Assembly: GCF_900115465.1 (NCBI RefSeq)
Contig: NZ_FOWN01000001.1
Location: 206,813 to 270,812 of the forward strand
Reading direction: 5' to 3'
DNA: 64,000 bases
DNA from: Halolactibacillus alkaliphilus
GTDB lineage: Bacteria; Bacillota; Bacilli; Bacillales; Amphibacillaceae
Shown one piece after another: positions 26,688-36,588 of the stretch; the stretch's first letter is position 1; each line of letters begins with the position of its first letter. The position numbers and the translations under genes are program-made. The notes under the pieces are model-generated. The model worked only from the letters and a program-made list of their open reading frames with translations, did not search any database and was not told the origin of the DNA.

Positions 26688-26721
26688 CCTAAAAAGTGCG
26701 AGGCCTAGCCGAGCTTTTCTT
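26666..26721 (+). terminator. rho-independent terminator with long loop
   Basis: Perfect 14-bp stem GAAAAGCTCGGCTA / TAGCCGAGCTTTTC, with a smaller CCTC/GAGG pairing inside the 26-base loop. Confidence 0.75.
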
Positions 26722-27162
26722 ATGGATGGTGGTACAGTTTCTCCCAATGTAAAATTAGACTTAATGAGTTGTTTTCTTCTAGTATTAAGTAATAAGCAAT
26801 CGATAGTATTTTTTTATAGTGAGAGGTAAATGTAGATTTCAAATCCTCATAGACCCTTGTTTGCCTATATAATCAAAGAGTTAGCCTGTGCCATGAAAGG
26901 TACGTCGAATCTGTACAATAGGCAATGTATTCAGTTTAACTTTAATGGGATCAGCTTCATTTTTTATTATAGACTCTCGTAGGAATTATTCCTCCGGTAT
27001 TTGGATTTGCCTTTCCGCTGAGTTTTCTACGTGAACGTGATTGTTTACACTTCTTCTCCCAATCTGCTTAATTTTCATACGTATATGCAATGTTCGTATG
27101 TTTGATACATTATTTCTATAACTATCCTCTCGATATGCATTGTCATATAATAAATGAAAAAA
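26722..27162. other. gene-free stretch, possibly eroded coding sequence
   Basis: About 440 bases without an intact gene. On the minus strand short open runs such as NEADPIKVKLNTLPIVQIRR are broken by stops, which suggests an old dead gene, but I cannot name it. No tRNA, repeat or clear regulatory site was seen. Confidence 0.4.
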
Positions 27163-27507
27163 CTAATATAAAACCACCCGTTGGAAAAAGTCAGCAACGA
27201 CAATGATTAAAATAACGGTTTTAACGACATTATGAAGTTGGGTGGTAATGGTTGGATTCACATCAAAACCTAGACACCTAAATAAGTAATGAAAGAAATC
27301 TTCATCCTTATTAGCATAACCATAATTTTGTTGTAGGGTTGTTAAAATACAACCTTTGTGTAAACGTTCATGAGTATAATGGCCAATAATAAGTAAAAGA
27401 CCAATGTAGTAAGGAAACACAATAGCTACATAGAAGGAAAAGATAATAAAGATCAGGTGGGTGATTAAGATAGGTATATCAAGATGACGTTTTGATTGTT
27501 TTGACAT
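27163..27507 (-). CDS. small membrane protein, unknown function
   Basis: Protein of about 114 residues with two or three hydrophobic helices (~10-45 and ~92-110). The middle is polar, GHYTHERLHKGCILTTLQ then EDFFHYLFRCLGFDVNP, with several conserved-looking His and Cys residues. This pattern recalls small DUF2784-like membrane proteins, but I am not sure. ATG 27507 is chosen because AGGAG lies eight bases upstream; the GTG three codons earlier is inside the spacer. It stands alone, divergent from the chemoreceptor gene. Confidence 0.7.
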   Translation of the reverse strand: MSKQSKRHLDIPILITHLIFIIFSFYVAIVFPYYIGLLLIIGHYTHERLHKGCILTTLQQNYGYANKDEDFFHYLFRCLGFDVNPTITTQLHNVVKTVILIIVVADFFQRVVLY

Positions 27508-27727
27508 GCGGCTCACTCCTGTTGAAAAGTTTTATGTTCTTTTTTTCCCTGAAAGCTCTCAACATAAACCAATGATTCTAGTAGAAAACAATAGGAAGAT
27601 ATATCTCATTTAAACCATAAAAAAAGTATGTGAGTAAATTAATTTTATAGAGCGCTTACTTATATACACACTTTATCTCAATCTGTCGATAATAGATGTG
27701 TAAGATAAAATTAAAGGGGATATGCCT

Positions 27728-29764
27728 ATGAAAGCCAAAACTAGTATCCAGAAGAAAATACTCATTTTTGTTCCTATTGCCATAATAAGTTTAGGTTTAC
27801 TTGCTTTTCTTAGTTATCAATCAGCAAAACAAGCGTTAGAAGAAGAAATTACAGATAAAATGAGCTATTTATCAAATGATATTCGCCACTTTATTGATGG
27901 CGAACTCTTAAGTCATCAACGGATAGGAGAAACAATGGCTGAAAATGTGCATCAATTAGGTCAAACGCTCTTCCGTGAACAGTATTATCAGTTAGCTGAA
28001 AACTATATTCAATTAAATGACGATACTTATGGACTTGGTGTCTGGTTCGAACCTAATCTGTATGACGAAACAATAGAGTATTTTGGTCCGTATGTTTATA
28101 AAAATGACGGGGCTTTTGTTTATACCGATGAATATGAAACGTCTGCATATGACTATCCAAGTCAAGACTGGTATACACGTGCTAAAGAATCACAAGCCAT
28201 CGCGTGGTCAGATCCATACTATGATGAAGCTTTAGATATGACAATTATTACAACGAGTGTGCCTTTTCAGATTAACAACCAATTCGGTGGTGTTGTAACA
28301 AGTGATATTGACATCTCTAACTTACAAACGGTTGTCAATGACATCACGATTGGGGAATCGGGTCGTGCGTTTTTATTAAATGAGGAGGGACACTTTGTTG
28401 TTCATCCAACATCACCTCAAGCGACACACGCTATTGGTGAAGATGAAATATATAAGGATGTTGCGGGAGTATTAGGCGAAGAGAGTGAGACAGGATTTTC
28501 AATTTCAGCAGCAGGTGAATCAAGCAGAGTCTATCTCACAGCAATTCCGCGGACAAACTGGACGTTAGGTTTTATCATGCCAGAGACGGAAATGTATCGT
28601 TCACTGAATACGTTATTAGTAAGAATCATAGCCATTGCAGTAGGTATTACTGTTATATTTATTGTCATCGCTTTGTGGTTAGCACGTACGTTGACCCGAC
28701 CAATTAAGCAGTTATCAAAAGAGGTGGAAAAAGTAGCCGGTGGTGACTTTAGTGTAGCATTAAACGTACAATCAAAAGATGAAATTGGTGAGTTGACCGC
28801 AAACTTTAATACGATGGTACAGTCAGTGAGCCAACTTATTTACGGCGTAAAGCAATCGGTCCATGATGTTCACGATGCTTCAACACAACTCAGCGCTGTC
28901 GCGGAAGAAACATCGGCATCGAGTGAAGAAATTAGTCGGGCGATGTCGCAAGTATCAGCAGGAACGACAGATGCCGCGCACTTTGCAGAGACAACTAACG
29001 AAGCTACACTGCAACTTTCAGATAAGATCCAGAACCTATTAAAACAGGCAGAACAATTAAAGTTGTTTGCCCAATCAGTTGAAGTCATACAGACAGAAGG
29101 TGTCGAACAGATGGGCACGCTAGGCTCTCAAGCAAAGACATCGTTAGACGTAGTGAATGAAGTCAGTCGCTCAATGACGGATTTAGCTAATAAAATTGAT
29201 CAAATTGCCTCAGTAGTAACGGTGATTGATGATATATCTAATCAAACGAACTTACTTGCGTTAAATGCCTCGATTGAGGCCGCGCGAGCCGGTGAGCACG
29301 GCAAAGGTTTTGCGGTAGTAGCAGATGAAGTAAGAAAGCTAGCGGAGGAAACCTCTAAAGCAACAACGAAGATTACGTCAACGATAGATGAGGTTAGTCA
29401 TGGGTCTTTTGAGGCGCTAAAGGCGATGACAGAATCAAAACAGATGACCGAAACTCAGGCTGAGGTTATTCGTGAAACAGCAGCCCGCTTTAAAACATTA
29501 GCAACGGAAAATCAAAAGGTAATGGCTTCTGTCGAGACAATCACAAAAGACGTATTAGATATTAACGTATATAAAGATAATGTGGTGGACGCTATTTCTC
29601 AAATTGCATCGATATTAGAAGAGACAGCCGCAGCAACAGAGGAAGTTGACGCTTCAAGTGCAGAACAATTACAAGCTTTAAGGATGGTCACAGAATCAGC
29701 AGAAACATTACAAAAAAATGGTGAACGACTAGATAAAGACATTAGCCAGTTTAAAACAAATTAA
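27728..29764 (+). CDS. methyl-accepting chemotaxis protein with dCache sensor
   Basis: Classic chemoreceptor of ~678 residues. It has a first membrane helix (~9-30), an extracellular double Cache domain (~35-280, containing [15 protein letters not shown] and [20 protein letters not shown], a ligand-pocket signature) and a second helix (~288-312). A HAMP linker follows ([19 protein letters not shown]), then the long cytoplasmic coiled coil with the kinase-control hairpin ([20 protein letters not shown]). The second ATG (27728) has AAAGGGG eight bases upstream and is preferred. dCache receptors of this kind often sense amino acids, amines or carboxylates; the ligand is unknown. Confidence 0.94.
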   Translation: MKAKTSIQKKILIFVPIAIISLGLLAFLSYQSAKQALEEEITDKMSYLSNDIRHFIDGELLSHQRIGETMAENVHQLGQTLFREQYYQLAENYIQLNDDTYGLGVWFEPNLYDETIEYFGPYVYKNDGAFVYTDEYETSAYDYPSQDWYTRAKESQAIAWSDPYYDEALDMTIITTSVPFQINNQFGGVVTSDIDISNLQTVVNDITIGESGRAFLLNEEGHFVVHPTSPQATHAIGEDEIYKDVAGVLGEESETGFSISAAGESSRVYLTAIPRTNWTLGFIMPETEMYRSLNTLLVRIIAIAVGITVIFIVIALWLARTLTRPIKQLSKEVEKVAGGDFSVALNVQSKDEIGELTANFNTMVQSVSQLIYGVKQSVHDVHDASTQLSAVAEETSASSEEISRAMSQVSAGTTDAAHFAETTNEATLQLSDKIQNLLKQAEQLKLFAQSVEVIQTEGVEQMGTLGSQAKTSLDVVNEVSRSMTDLANKIDQIASVVTVIDDISNQTNLLALNASIEAARAGEHGKGFAVVADEVRKLAEETSKATTKITSTIDEVSHGSFEALKAMTESKQMTETQAEVIRETAARFKTLATENQKVMASVETITKDVLDINVYKDNVVDAISQIASILEETAAATEEVDASSAEQLQALRMVTESAETLQKNGERLDKDISQFKTN

Positions 29765-29773
29765 ATAACTCAT

Positions 29774-29813
29774 AAAGCCTTAAAAGTATTTCGGTACTTT
29801 AAGGTTTTTTTCT
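29774..29813 (+). terminator. rho-independent terminator
   Basis: Stem CCTTAAAAGTA / TACTTTAAGG with loop TTTCGG and a seven-T tail after the chemoreceptor gene. Confidence 0.88.
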
Positions 29814-29865
29814 TTGTGGTATACTAGAAAACAAAAAAGGTTCTTATACCATAGGGAGAGACAGG

Positions 29866-30606
29866 ATGTTTGATTATAGTTTAGTAGAATGGGCGGTTCT
29901 CTTGTTAGCCGGCATCGTGATAGGCTTTTCAAAAACAGGTATTCAAGGGTCAACCATTATTGTTGTTGTCCTTATGGCGTTAACTTTTGGTGGACAAGTA
30001 TCGGCTGGGATGATGTTATTACTGCTGATGATTGGGGATATGTTTGCAATCAAACATTACGGAAAAGATGTTGCGATAAGAGACGTTTTTCACCTTTTAC
30101 CACCAGCTATTCTAGGTGTATTGCTAGGTGTGTGGTATGGGCAATATGTGAATGATGCTCAGTTTAAAATGACGATGGGTGTGATTGTTTTAATATGTGT
30201 TTTCTTACTTATTTACAAAGAAGTAAGGAAAGGAACCGTCCTGATCGTGAATCATCAATGGCTAACAGTCGTAGTCGGTGTGCTAAGTGGTTTTAGCTCC
30301 ATGGTTGGTAACGCTGCGGGTCCCATTTTTGCGATTTATATTTTAAGTAAGCATATTAAAAAACGTGAAATGATCAGTACTACCGCATGGTTTTTTATTT
30401 TAATCAATGCGTTTAAATTGCCATTTCACATCTTTGTCTGGCAAACGATTGAGTGGCAGCACCTGTTAATGGCCGTGATGCTATTACCGGTAATTTTTAT
30501 CGGAACACGACTAGGCATTTGGTTAATCGCCAATATTAAGGAAAAAACGTATCGTATCTTTATTTTTATCATAACGGTTATTTCAGCTATTTATCTATTT
30601 TTGTAA
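29866..30606 (+). CDS. TSUP (TauE/SafE-type) membrane transporter
   Basis: Membrane protein of 246 residues with about eight hydrophobic segments. The two repeat signatures of the TauE/SafE/YfcA family are seen: GIVIGFSKTGIQGSTI in the first half and GVLSGFSSMVGNAAGPIFAIYIL in the second. Members move sulfite, sulfonates or other small organic anions out of or into the cell; the substrate here is not predictable. GGGAGAGA lies before the ATG. The gene is not linked to sulfur genes, although the organism encodes a sulfatase in this window that would release sulfate. Confidence 0.88.
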   Translation: MFDYSLVEWAVLLLAGIVIGFSKTGIQGSTIIVVVLMALTFGGQVSAGMMLLLLMIGDMFAIKHYGKDVAIRDVFHLLPPAILGVLLGVWYGQYVNDAQFKMTMGVIVLICVFLLIYKEVRKGTVLIVNHQWLTVVVGVLSGFSSMVGNAAGPIFAIYILSKHIKKREMISTTAWFFILINAFKLPFHIFVWQTIEWQHLLMAVMLLPVIFIGTRLGIWLIANIKEKTYRIFIFIITVISAIYLFL

Positions 30607-30830
30607 CTGCGATAGTTTATGCTAAATCTAATCACCAGGATGTGTCTGGATGAGAGTGGCACATCTTATGACTAACCAAAATAATCGGTACATGTGTGAA
30701 GATGTATTTATAAAAAGTTTGTAAGTATTTTGGGAAGGGATCATTCAATTTAATAGGATGTTGTCGATAGTATTAAAGTATGTCAAAAATATTAGCTACC
30801 AATCAACATAGAAGAGAAAGAAGGAAAGAA

Positions 30831-32180
30831 ATGTTTATAAGGAAAAAACAAACGAAACAAGATAAACAAGTAATAACCTCACTTGAATCATTTGCCCGTC
30901 AGTATTTACTTGAGATTATTCAATCAACTGCCGGATTAGGTAAAGTAGAGGTAGAACTGACGTTTGTAAAAGATGCTATTGAAAATGTGAGTAACATGTT
31001 AAAAAGGCAATCTGAAGATAACTTAGCTTTTACAGAAGAAGTCACAGCAACGATGTCCGAAATTGATATCACTATTGATGACAATGTAAAGCGTGCAGAA
31101 AATATTTTCGAACGGATTGAATCTGTAGCATCCACAACGACGACAAGTCTTTCTCATATCAAGGATATGTCTTTGGTCTGTCGGAATGTCACCTCTGGAA
31201 ATGAAACGGTGAATACCCATTTAGATCAATTATTAACAAAAGTCAATCAAATCAGTGAAATTGTCAGTGTCATTGAGCGGATCGCAGATCAAACAAATTT
31301 ATTATCCTTAAATGCATCTATTGAAGCGGCTCGGGCGGGGGATGCTGGAAAAGGTTTTGCTGTCGTAGCAGATGAGATTAGAAAGTTAGCAGAAAGTACG
31401 AAAACCTCTTTACAAGAGTTTGAGATATTTAAAAAAGATATTGAACAGGTATCACACAATAGCTTAATGAGCTTATCGACGATTAATCAATCTATGGAGA
31501 AGATACCTCAAGCTGTGGAACAATTAAATCGAGGATTAAATTATAACCATCAAGCCATTGATCATATTAAGCTAGACATGGAGTCCTTTGTTGCGTCATT
31601 TCAGCAAGTCAGCAGTTCCACTACGTCCGTCGCAGATGCAGTGAAAACAAAAGTTGATGACGAAGAGACATTGGCTAAAAAGATGGATGAATTAATGGCG
31701 GAAATGAACGAGTTAGAATTAATTAGGCAACAGATGAAGCAACTAGACTGTGACATTATTAACCAAAACAAACAAGCCTATCAGCGCTTTTTAAGTGAAG
31801 GTAATCCGATACAGCCGAGAGAACTCAAACAGATACTCGTATCGGCCTTAAAGCAACACGAACATTGGTTGGAGACACTTGCTGATATCGTCAAGTTAAA
31901 TCAACGTCTCCCCATTCAAACGGATGAGCATCATTGTGCTTTTGGACACTTCTATCAGTCATTGAAAATTGAAGAAAGCACACTACTACCTTTATGGGAA
32001 GAAGTCGGAAGACACCATGATGCTTTGCATCAGTCCAGCCATGATGTTCTAGACATGATCGGAGAGTCGAACGAGAAGAGGCTAGCAGCCTTTCATCTGA
32101 CAAAAGGTATCTCTGTCTCTTTAGCAGAAGTTATTCACCAAATGATTGCGCATTTAACGCGTCTGGAACAAACAAGTTAA
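30831..32180 (+). CDS. soluble chemoreceptor-like protein with CZB zinc domain
   Basis: Cytoplasmic receptor of ~449 residues without membrane helices. The middle is a chemoreceptor signalling hairpin ([35 protein letters not shown]). The C-terminal ~115 residues form a CZB (chemoreceptor zinc-binding) domain: [17 protein letters not shown] with the redox-sensitive Cys, HHDALH and a last zinc His in SSHDVLD. CZB domains sense zinc or hypochlorous acid through Cys oxidation. ATG 30831 has AAGGAAAG upstream and is preferred over ATG 30780, which lacks a ribosome site. It is the third chemoreceptor in this window. Confidence 0.88.
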   Translation: MFIRKKQTKQDKQVITSLESFARQYLLEIIQSTAGLGKVEVELTFVKDAIENVSNMLKRQSEDNLAFTEEVTATMSEIDITIDDNVKRAENIFERIESVASTTTTSLSHIKDMSLVCRNVTSGNETVNTHLDQLLTKVNQISEIVSVIERIADQTNLLSLNASIEAARAGDAGKGFAVVADEIRKLAESTKTSLQEFEIFKKDIEQVSHNSLMSLSTINQSMEKIPQAVEQLNRGLNYNHQAIDHIKLDMESFVASFQQVSSSTTSVADAVKTKVDDEETLAKKMDELMAEMNELELIRQQMKQLDCDIINQNKQAYQRFLSEGNPIQPRELKQILVSALKQHEHWLETLADIVKLNQRLPIQTDEHHCAFGHFYQSLKIEESTLLPLWEEVGRHHDALHQSSHDVLDMIGESNEKRLAAFHLTKGISVSLAEVIHQMIAHLTRLEQTS

Positions 32181-32226
32181 AGTGGGACAGAAGATAAGTA
32201 GTTATATCTCATAAAGTTCGGTATAT

Positions 32227-32269
32227 AAAAAAGTGAGGATAGTCTCTAGAGGCTATCCTCACTTTTTTA
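32227..32269. terminator. bidirectional rho-independent terminator
   Basis: AAGTGAGGATAGTC / GGCTATCCTCACTT around TCTAGA with A and T runs on the two sides, between convergent genes. Confidence 0.88.
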
Positions 32270-32707
32270 GTTATCCGCATGCGAAAGGTTTTTCTTCATT
32301 TTCACATGGGGAATACCATCTTCAATAAAGACATCAGAAAAGACCGTATAGCCTAAACTTTCATAGAAGCCAATGGCATGTGTCTGCCCATGTAACAGAT
32401 AATGATCAACATGCTCGTTTTTTATGACCGCTTCAAGTTGATGGATGACTTGCTTTCCCAGTCCGAAACCTCGATAGGACTTTCTTACACAAATACGTTC
32501 GAGCTTTGCACAGGTGTCAATTTTTCTTACTCTCCCCGTTGCGGCAGGTGAGCCATTGTATGTCATTAATACGTGCTCACAACCGCTGTCTAATCGGTCG
32601 AATGCATCAAATTCTAATGTCTCAGGGACGCCTTGTTCAATGATAAATACGTCGCGCCTAATATTAAAGGCATGATCAAGTGCTTTTTGTGTTGTGATAC
32701 GTGCCAT
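32267..32707 (-). CDS. GNAT-family N-acetyltransferase
   Basis: Acetyl-CoA-dependent acetyltransferase of 146 residues. It starts with the segment DVFIIEQGVPETLEFDAFD, typical of ElaA-like GNATs, then GRVRKID, the core strand LERICVRKSYRG and the acetyl-CoA loop RGFGLGKQVIHQL, ending in HAIGFYESLGYTVFSDVFIEDGIPH. Substrate unknown. A reasonable ribosome site (AAAGGA) lies upstream of the ATG. The gene shares a terminator with the convergent CZB receptor gene. Confidence 0.88.
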   Translation of the reverse strand: MARITTQKALDHAFNIRRDVFIIEQGVPETLEFDAFDRLDSGCEHVLMTYNGSPAATGRVRKIDTCAKLERICVRKSYRGFGLGKQVIHQLEAVIKNEHVDHYLLHGQTHAIGFYESLGYTVFSDVFIEDGIPHVKMKKNLSHADN

Positions 32708-32919
32708 AAACCATCGTCCTTTCTCAAGTATACGTTATCAGATTGTCTGTAAAGACGTTTTAATTATAGCATGATACGAAGTGTCTGTTCATCCACCTAT
32801 GCAATCAAGGCAGTGACATATTAATCTACACCCCTTAATAATAAGTAAATAAAGTCCGGTGTACCAATGAGCATCGTCAAAGGTAAAAACATTTGGTGTC
32901 TATTATCTACTAAACCTTT

Positions 32920-33060
32920 AGCTATATGAGGCGGTAGTAATCCATTGAACTACCCCCACCTAACATTCTAACCGAATGTTTGAGGAAGGGGATTCCGTAA
33001 GGACACCCTAAAGGTGACCCATGCTCGTTCAACTAAGCATGAGTTTTTCTACTCTCCAAC
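32920..33060 (+). other. structured relic resembling an IS200/IS605 right end
   Basis: In the ~550-base gene-free gap before the DMT exporter lies a dense set of hairpins. GGTAGT/ACTACC (32934-32955) precedes AACATTC-TAACC-GAATGTT (32963-32981), which is framed by CACCTA and TTGAGGAAGG. A further CATGCT/AGCATG stem (33020-33041) is followed by five T. The CACCTA...TTGAGGAAGG frame recurs inverted at 63750-63775 with different inner arms. Such folds occur at the ends, and in guide RNAs, of TnpB-type elements, so a deleted element is likely. No transposase remains here. Confidence 0.45.
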
Positions 33061-33261
33061 CGTCGCAAACCTATTTTCTGCTTATATAAACAATCTTATT
33101 AATGGTCTTGAAATGAAGGCAACTTACTTTCTTCCCTTCTTTAAATTTGATATGATAAATTCTATGTGTGAAAAGAACCGTATCACAGATAAATTGTTTA
33201 ACATTTGTTAGGGGTATAAGTTATACATCAAATGAATGAGAGCGGTAAGGGAGAGAATGAC

Positions 33262-34170
33262 GTGAGAAAATTATTAATGAGACCGAGTATCGCGATTTCT
33301 GTGGCGATCCTCTGTTCAGTTTTATGGGGGAGTGCCTTCCCTGTGTTAAAAGTGAGCTATACAGAGCTCCAAATGTCACCTGATGACGTTATAGCTAAAA
33401 TGGTGTTTGCTGGTTTAAGGTTCTTACTCGCCGGTATTCTTGTATTAATTTTTTTATTTTTTATGGACCGTCAAGCAATTAAAATTACTAAAAGGCAATT
33501 TACTGTCCTACTTATTCTAGGAGTCATTCAGACAGCGTTTCAGTATTATTTCTTTTATAATGGTCTAGCCCGTGTGACCGGCATGCAAGGAGCTATTCTG
33601 TCGTCTGGGGGGATTTTCTTTACGATTGTAGCCGCCCACATATACTACAAAGATGATCGATTAAGTACACAGAAAATGATTGGACTTATTGCAGGTTTTG
33701 GTGGGATTGTCTTGGCGAACTGGGGTCAGTCACTTAGTTTAAGCTTTCAATGGGATGGCGAAGGGTTTATGTTAATGGCAGGTGTGACAAGTGCTATCGC
33801 GACAATTATGGCTAAAGAACTTGCTACAGGTATTCATCCTTTTGCAATTACAGGCTGGCAACTAACACTTGGAGCAGTAGCGTTACTCCTGATTGGTTAC
33901 CCGCAATTAGATGCTGGTGCTATTCAATATAATGCATTAGGTTCAGGGCTGTTAATTTATTCTGCCTTTTTATCAGCCATTGCTTTTGCTTTATGGTACT
34001 CTTTATTAAAGTATCATCAAGCAGGTCGAATCAGTATGTATAAATTTATTACACCCGTATCTGGTGTACTGCTTTCTGCTGTATTTATTCCAGGAGAAGT
34101 ACTAACACCCATGTTAATCGTTGCGTTTATGTTAGTTGCTTTTGGTATTGTTGTAGTAAATAGAAAATAA
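33262..34170 (+). CDS. DMT-superfamily (EamA) transporter
   Basis: Membrane protein of about 302 residues with ten hydrophobic segments, made of two EamA repeats. The first starts ILCSVLWGSAFPVLKVSY, the second around GEGFMLMAGVTSAIATIMAKE. Such proteins export amino acids, nucleosides or drugs; the substrate is unknown. GTG 33262 has GGGAGA a suitable distance upstream and is chosen; the ATG 30 bases earlier has no ribosome site. The gene is followed by a strong terminator. Confidence 0.87.
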   Translation: MRKLLMRPSIAISVAILCSVLWGSAFPVLKVSYTELQMSPDDVIAKMVFAGLRFLLAGILVLIFLFFMDRQAIKITKRQFTVLLILGVIQTAFQYYFFYNGLARVTGMQGAILSSGGIFFTIVAAHIYYKDDRLSTQKMIGLIAGFGGIVLANWGQSLSLSFQWDGEGFMLMAGVTSAIATIMAKELATGIHPFAITGWQLTLGAVALLLIGYPQLDAGAIQYNALGSGLLIYSAFLSAIAFALWYSLLKYHQAGRISMYKFITPVSGVLLSAVFIPGEVLTPMLIVAFMLVAFGIVVVNRK

Positions 34171-34196
34171 CAGAGAACGCATCTTTACTAAATGTT

Positions 34197-34238
34197 AAAA
34201 GCCTTGAATGAGAGAAACACTCGCATCAAGGCTTTTTT
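34197..34238. terminator. bidirectional rho-independent terminator
   Basis: AAAAGCCTTGAATGAGAG / CACTCGCATCAAGGCTTTTTT, between the convergent DMT exporter and mnmH genes. Confidence 0.85.
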
Positions 34239-34247
34239 CAGTTTTAA

Positions 34248-35279
34248 TCAGAACACATGTAAAGCAGGCAATATTGCTCTGAGTTTTGCTAAGGCATCTT
34301 CAATAGACGTTACTTTAAAAGTTGTCATTTGTTCTTCATTATAATTGAGGGTATGTCTGTACCTTGGATCATAATAGTAGTCTAACAAGTCTCTAATAGC
34401 TTCACGGTAGTTATGGTTTTTTAACGCCTCGTCAATACGATGAGCAACAGGTGTATGGATGCGTCGTTTAATAATTGAAAAAGCTTCAATGAACTGATCG
34501 TGATGTATTTCAGGTTGATATTCCGCCAGAATAAGCTCAATCCTTTGTGCGATGGGTAACGCAATGACATATTGGTGACTTGCTTCTTTATGCTGGTAAA
34601 ATCGATCTGGAATTTTAATTTTACCAATACGGGAACTTTCACCTTCAATAACAATATAGGGCGCATTTTTTAATGTTAATAAGGCTTCCCCTAAAACTAA
34701 ATCAAACGTGCGTTGATTTAGTGGCTTTCGTCCAATGTGACCGAAAATAGATCCCCGATGACTAGCCATTCTCTCTAATTCAATGACAGGATAACCTTCT
34801 TTTTCTAAGGTATGGAGCATATGTGTTTTCCCACTACCGGTGCAGCCATTTAAGACAAAGAGTTCTGGAAGGGGAAGAGTATCTAATTGTTCTTTGATCC
34901 AATTACGATAAGCTTTAATACCGCCGGATAATTTTGTCACATGTATATTCATTAAATCAAGGACTGTTGCGACTGTTTTACTGCGCATCCCACCGCGCCA
35001 ACAAAAGACAGTTAAAGGTTGGGGAAGTTGCTTAAACGCTTCGATGTATTCAGGTAACTTCTTTGCGCATATTTTTAAGCCTAAATCTTTCGCTGCTTCT
35101 TGTCCTTCTAACTTGTAGATTGTACCAATCACGGAACGCTCCTCATCAGAAAAGAGTGGCATGTTGATAGCACCAGGAATCGTTGCATCTTGAAACTCCT
35201 TTGGAGAGCGCACATCGACAATGGTCATTTTAGATTGTTTTAAATCGAATAACTGGTTAGGTGTTATGTCCTTAAACAT
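34248..35279 (-). CDS. mnmH: tRNA 2-selenouridine/geranyl-2-thiouridine synthase
   Basis: Enzyme of 343 residues that replaces sulfur by selenium at the wobble uridine of certain tRNAs, using selenophosphate, via a geranylated intermediate. An N-terminal rhodanese domain carries the catalytic Cys in FCWRGGMRSKT (~residue 93). The C-terminal half has a P-loop, GCTGSGKTHML (~145-155), for the geranyl/ATP-linked step. It follows selD by 14 bases on the same strand, so donor synthesis and use are co-transcribed. Also known as SelU/YbbB. Confidence 0.94.
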   Translation of the reverse strand: MFKDITPNQLFDLKQSKMTIVDVRSPKEFQDATIPGAINMPLFSDEERSVIGTIYKLEGQEAAKDLGLKICAKKLPEYIEAFKQLPQPLTVFCWRGGMRSKTVATVLDLMNIHVTKLSGGIKAYRNWIKEQLDTLPLPELFVLNGCTGSGKTHMLHTLEKEGYPVIELERMASHRGSIFGHIGRKPLNQRTFDLVLGEALLTLKNAPYIVIEGESSRIGKIKIPDRFYQHKEASHQYVIALPIAQRIELILAEYQPEIHHDQFIEAFSIIKRRIHTPVAHRIDEALKNHNYREAIRDLLDYYYDPRYRHTLNYNEEQMTTFKVTSIEDALAKLRAILPALHVF

Positions 35280-35293
35280 AGTGATCCTCTTTC

Positions 35294-36334
35294 CTATTGT
35301 ACATAGATATGTCCGGGATTTTCAGCTGTTACCTTTCCAATAACTTTAGCGTCAATGCCCTTTAATTTTAGTGATTCAAGAAGGGATAGCACGTCCCGTT
35401 CATGAACGCTCATCAGTAAACCACCTGAAGTCACTGCGTCAGCCAAAATTAGCTGGTCAATCGCATCGATTGCCTCAGAAAAATGCACGCTGCTTTTAAC
35501 ATGTTTTAAATTGTTTTTAGATCCGCCAGGAACCATGCCCGCTTCTGCAAGTTCACGTACACGTGGTAATACAGGCACCTGTTGTTTATTAATAGTCATT
35601 GTTTTATGACTTGCTGCTGCCATTTCTTTTAAATGTCCGAGTAATCCAAATCCAGTAATATCCGTGCAGGCGTGGATATTATAATTATTCATCACTTCAG
35701 CTGCTTGTTTGTTAAGTGTAGCCATTACCTCTGTCACATGTGAAGTTTCTAATTCTGTAAGGAGATTATTTTTAATAGCTGTTGTGCAAATACCGACGCC
35801 AATCGGTTTGGTTAGAACAAGTATATCCCCGTCTTTTGCGCCTGCATTTGTTTTAATGCGCTCAGGATGAATAGTGCCTGTTACCGCAAGCCCAAACTTT
35901 GGTTCTTGGTCGTCAATAGAGTGCCCCCCGACAAGGCTACAGTCAGCTTCACGTAATTTATCACTCGCTCCACGTAAAATCTCTGTCAATATCGCTTTGT
36001 CTAATGTAAAAATAGGGAATGCGACGATATTTAAAGCTGTAATAGGTGTTCCTCCCATCGCATAGACATCGCTGAGTGCATTTGCGGCAGCGATACGACC
36101 AAAATCATAAGGGTCATCAACAATAGGTGTAAAAAAATCAACCGTTTGAACAATCGCTAAATCTTTCGTTAATTGGTAAACACCTGCATCATCTCCAGTA
36201 TCTAATCCCACAAGCACGTTAGAATCATTGTTCGATAGCGGTAGATGTTTTAGGACATCATGTAAATCGCTTGGACCAATTTTACATCCGCACCCGCCTT
36301 TAGTTGTTAAGGTTGTTAATTTTACCTTTTCCAT
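35294..36334 (-). CDS. selD: selenide, water dikinase (selenophosphate synthetase), Cys form
   Basis: Makes selenophosphate from selenide and ATP. The 346 residues carry the Gly-rich N-terminus GGCGCKIGPSDL, where the catalytic residue is Cys rather than selenocysteine and the neighbouring Lys is conserved. Also present are GLDTGDDAGVYQL (Mg-binding Asp), TVDFFTP, YAMGGTPITALNI, VGGHSIDDQEPKFG and TDITGFGLLGHL. It is the first gene of the selD-mnmH operon. Neither selA nor selB lies in this window, so here selenium is directed at tRNA. Confidence 0.95.
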   Translation of the reverse strand: MEKVKLTTLTTKGGCGCKIGPSDLHDVLKHLPLSNNDSNVLVGLDTGDDAGVYQLTKDLAIVQTVDFFTPIVDDPYDFGRIAAANALSDVYAMGGTPITALNIVAFPIFTLDKAILTEILRGASDKLREADCSLVGGHSIDDQEPKFGLAVTGTIHPERIKTNAGAKDGDILVLTKPIGVGICTTAIKNNLLTELETSHVTEVMATLNKQAAEVMNNYNIHACTDITGFGLLGHLKEMAAASHKTMTINKQQVPVLPRVRELAEAGMVPGGSKNNLKHVKSSVHFSEAIDAIDQLILADAVTSGGLLMSVHERDVLSLLESLKLKGIDAKVIGKVTAENPGHIYVQ

Positions 36335-36588
36335 TTTAGTAACCTTCCTTCTTTAAAGTCGTTATGTCTCTTCTGTTAGTTTAACACGCCTACGATCTGT
36401 CTGTCATAATTAAGCACATCATCATAATAGCAATTAGCTGTGTTGGGGTTGCCCAATATCAAGTAATGCCGATGATTTTTTATGTATCTATATACCTATA
36501 AAGGTTTGTGTTTAACATAATGGGAATAAGGGGACACATTGAGTAAGGACAAATTAATATGAAAGGTTATAATAGAAGGGGATATACT

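Noticed and set aside
26722..27162. Minus-strand transposase-like runs
   Set aside because: Short runs broken by stops, with no motif that names a family; left as an uncharacterised gap.
27640..27670. cre-like AGCGCTTAC before the dCache receptor
   Set aside because: Three mismatches to the consensus; too weak to call.
33014..33211. 65-residue open frame starting MTHARSTKHEFF
   Set aside because: It begins inside the hairpin relic, has no ribosome site and no recognisable pattern; chance frame.
36289..36303. Selenocysteine codon in selD
   Set aside because: The catalytic position is an ordinary Cys codon (GGCGCK), with no in-frame TGA.
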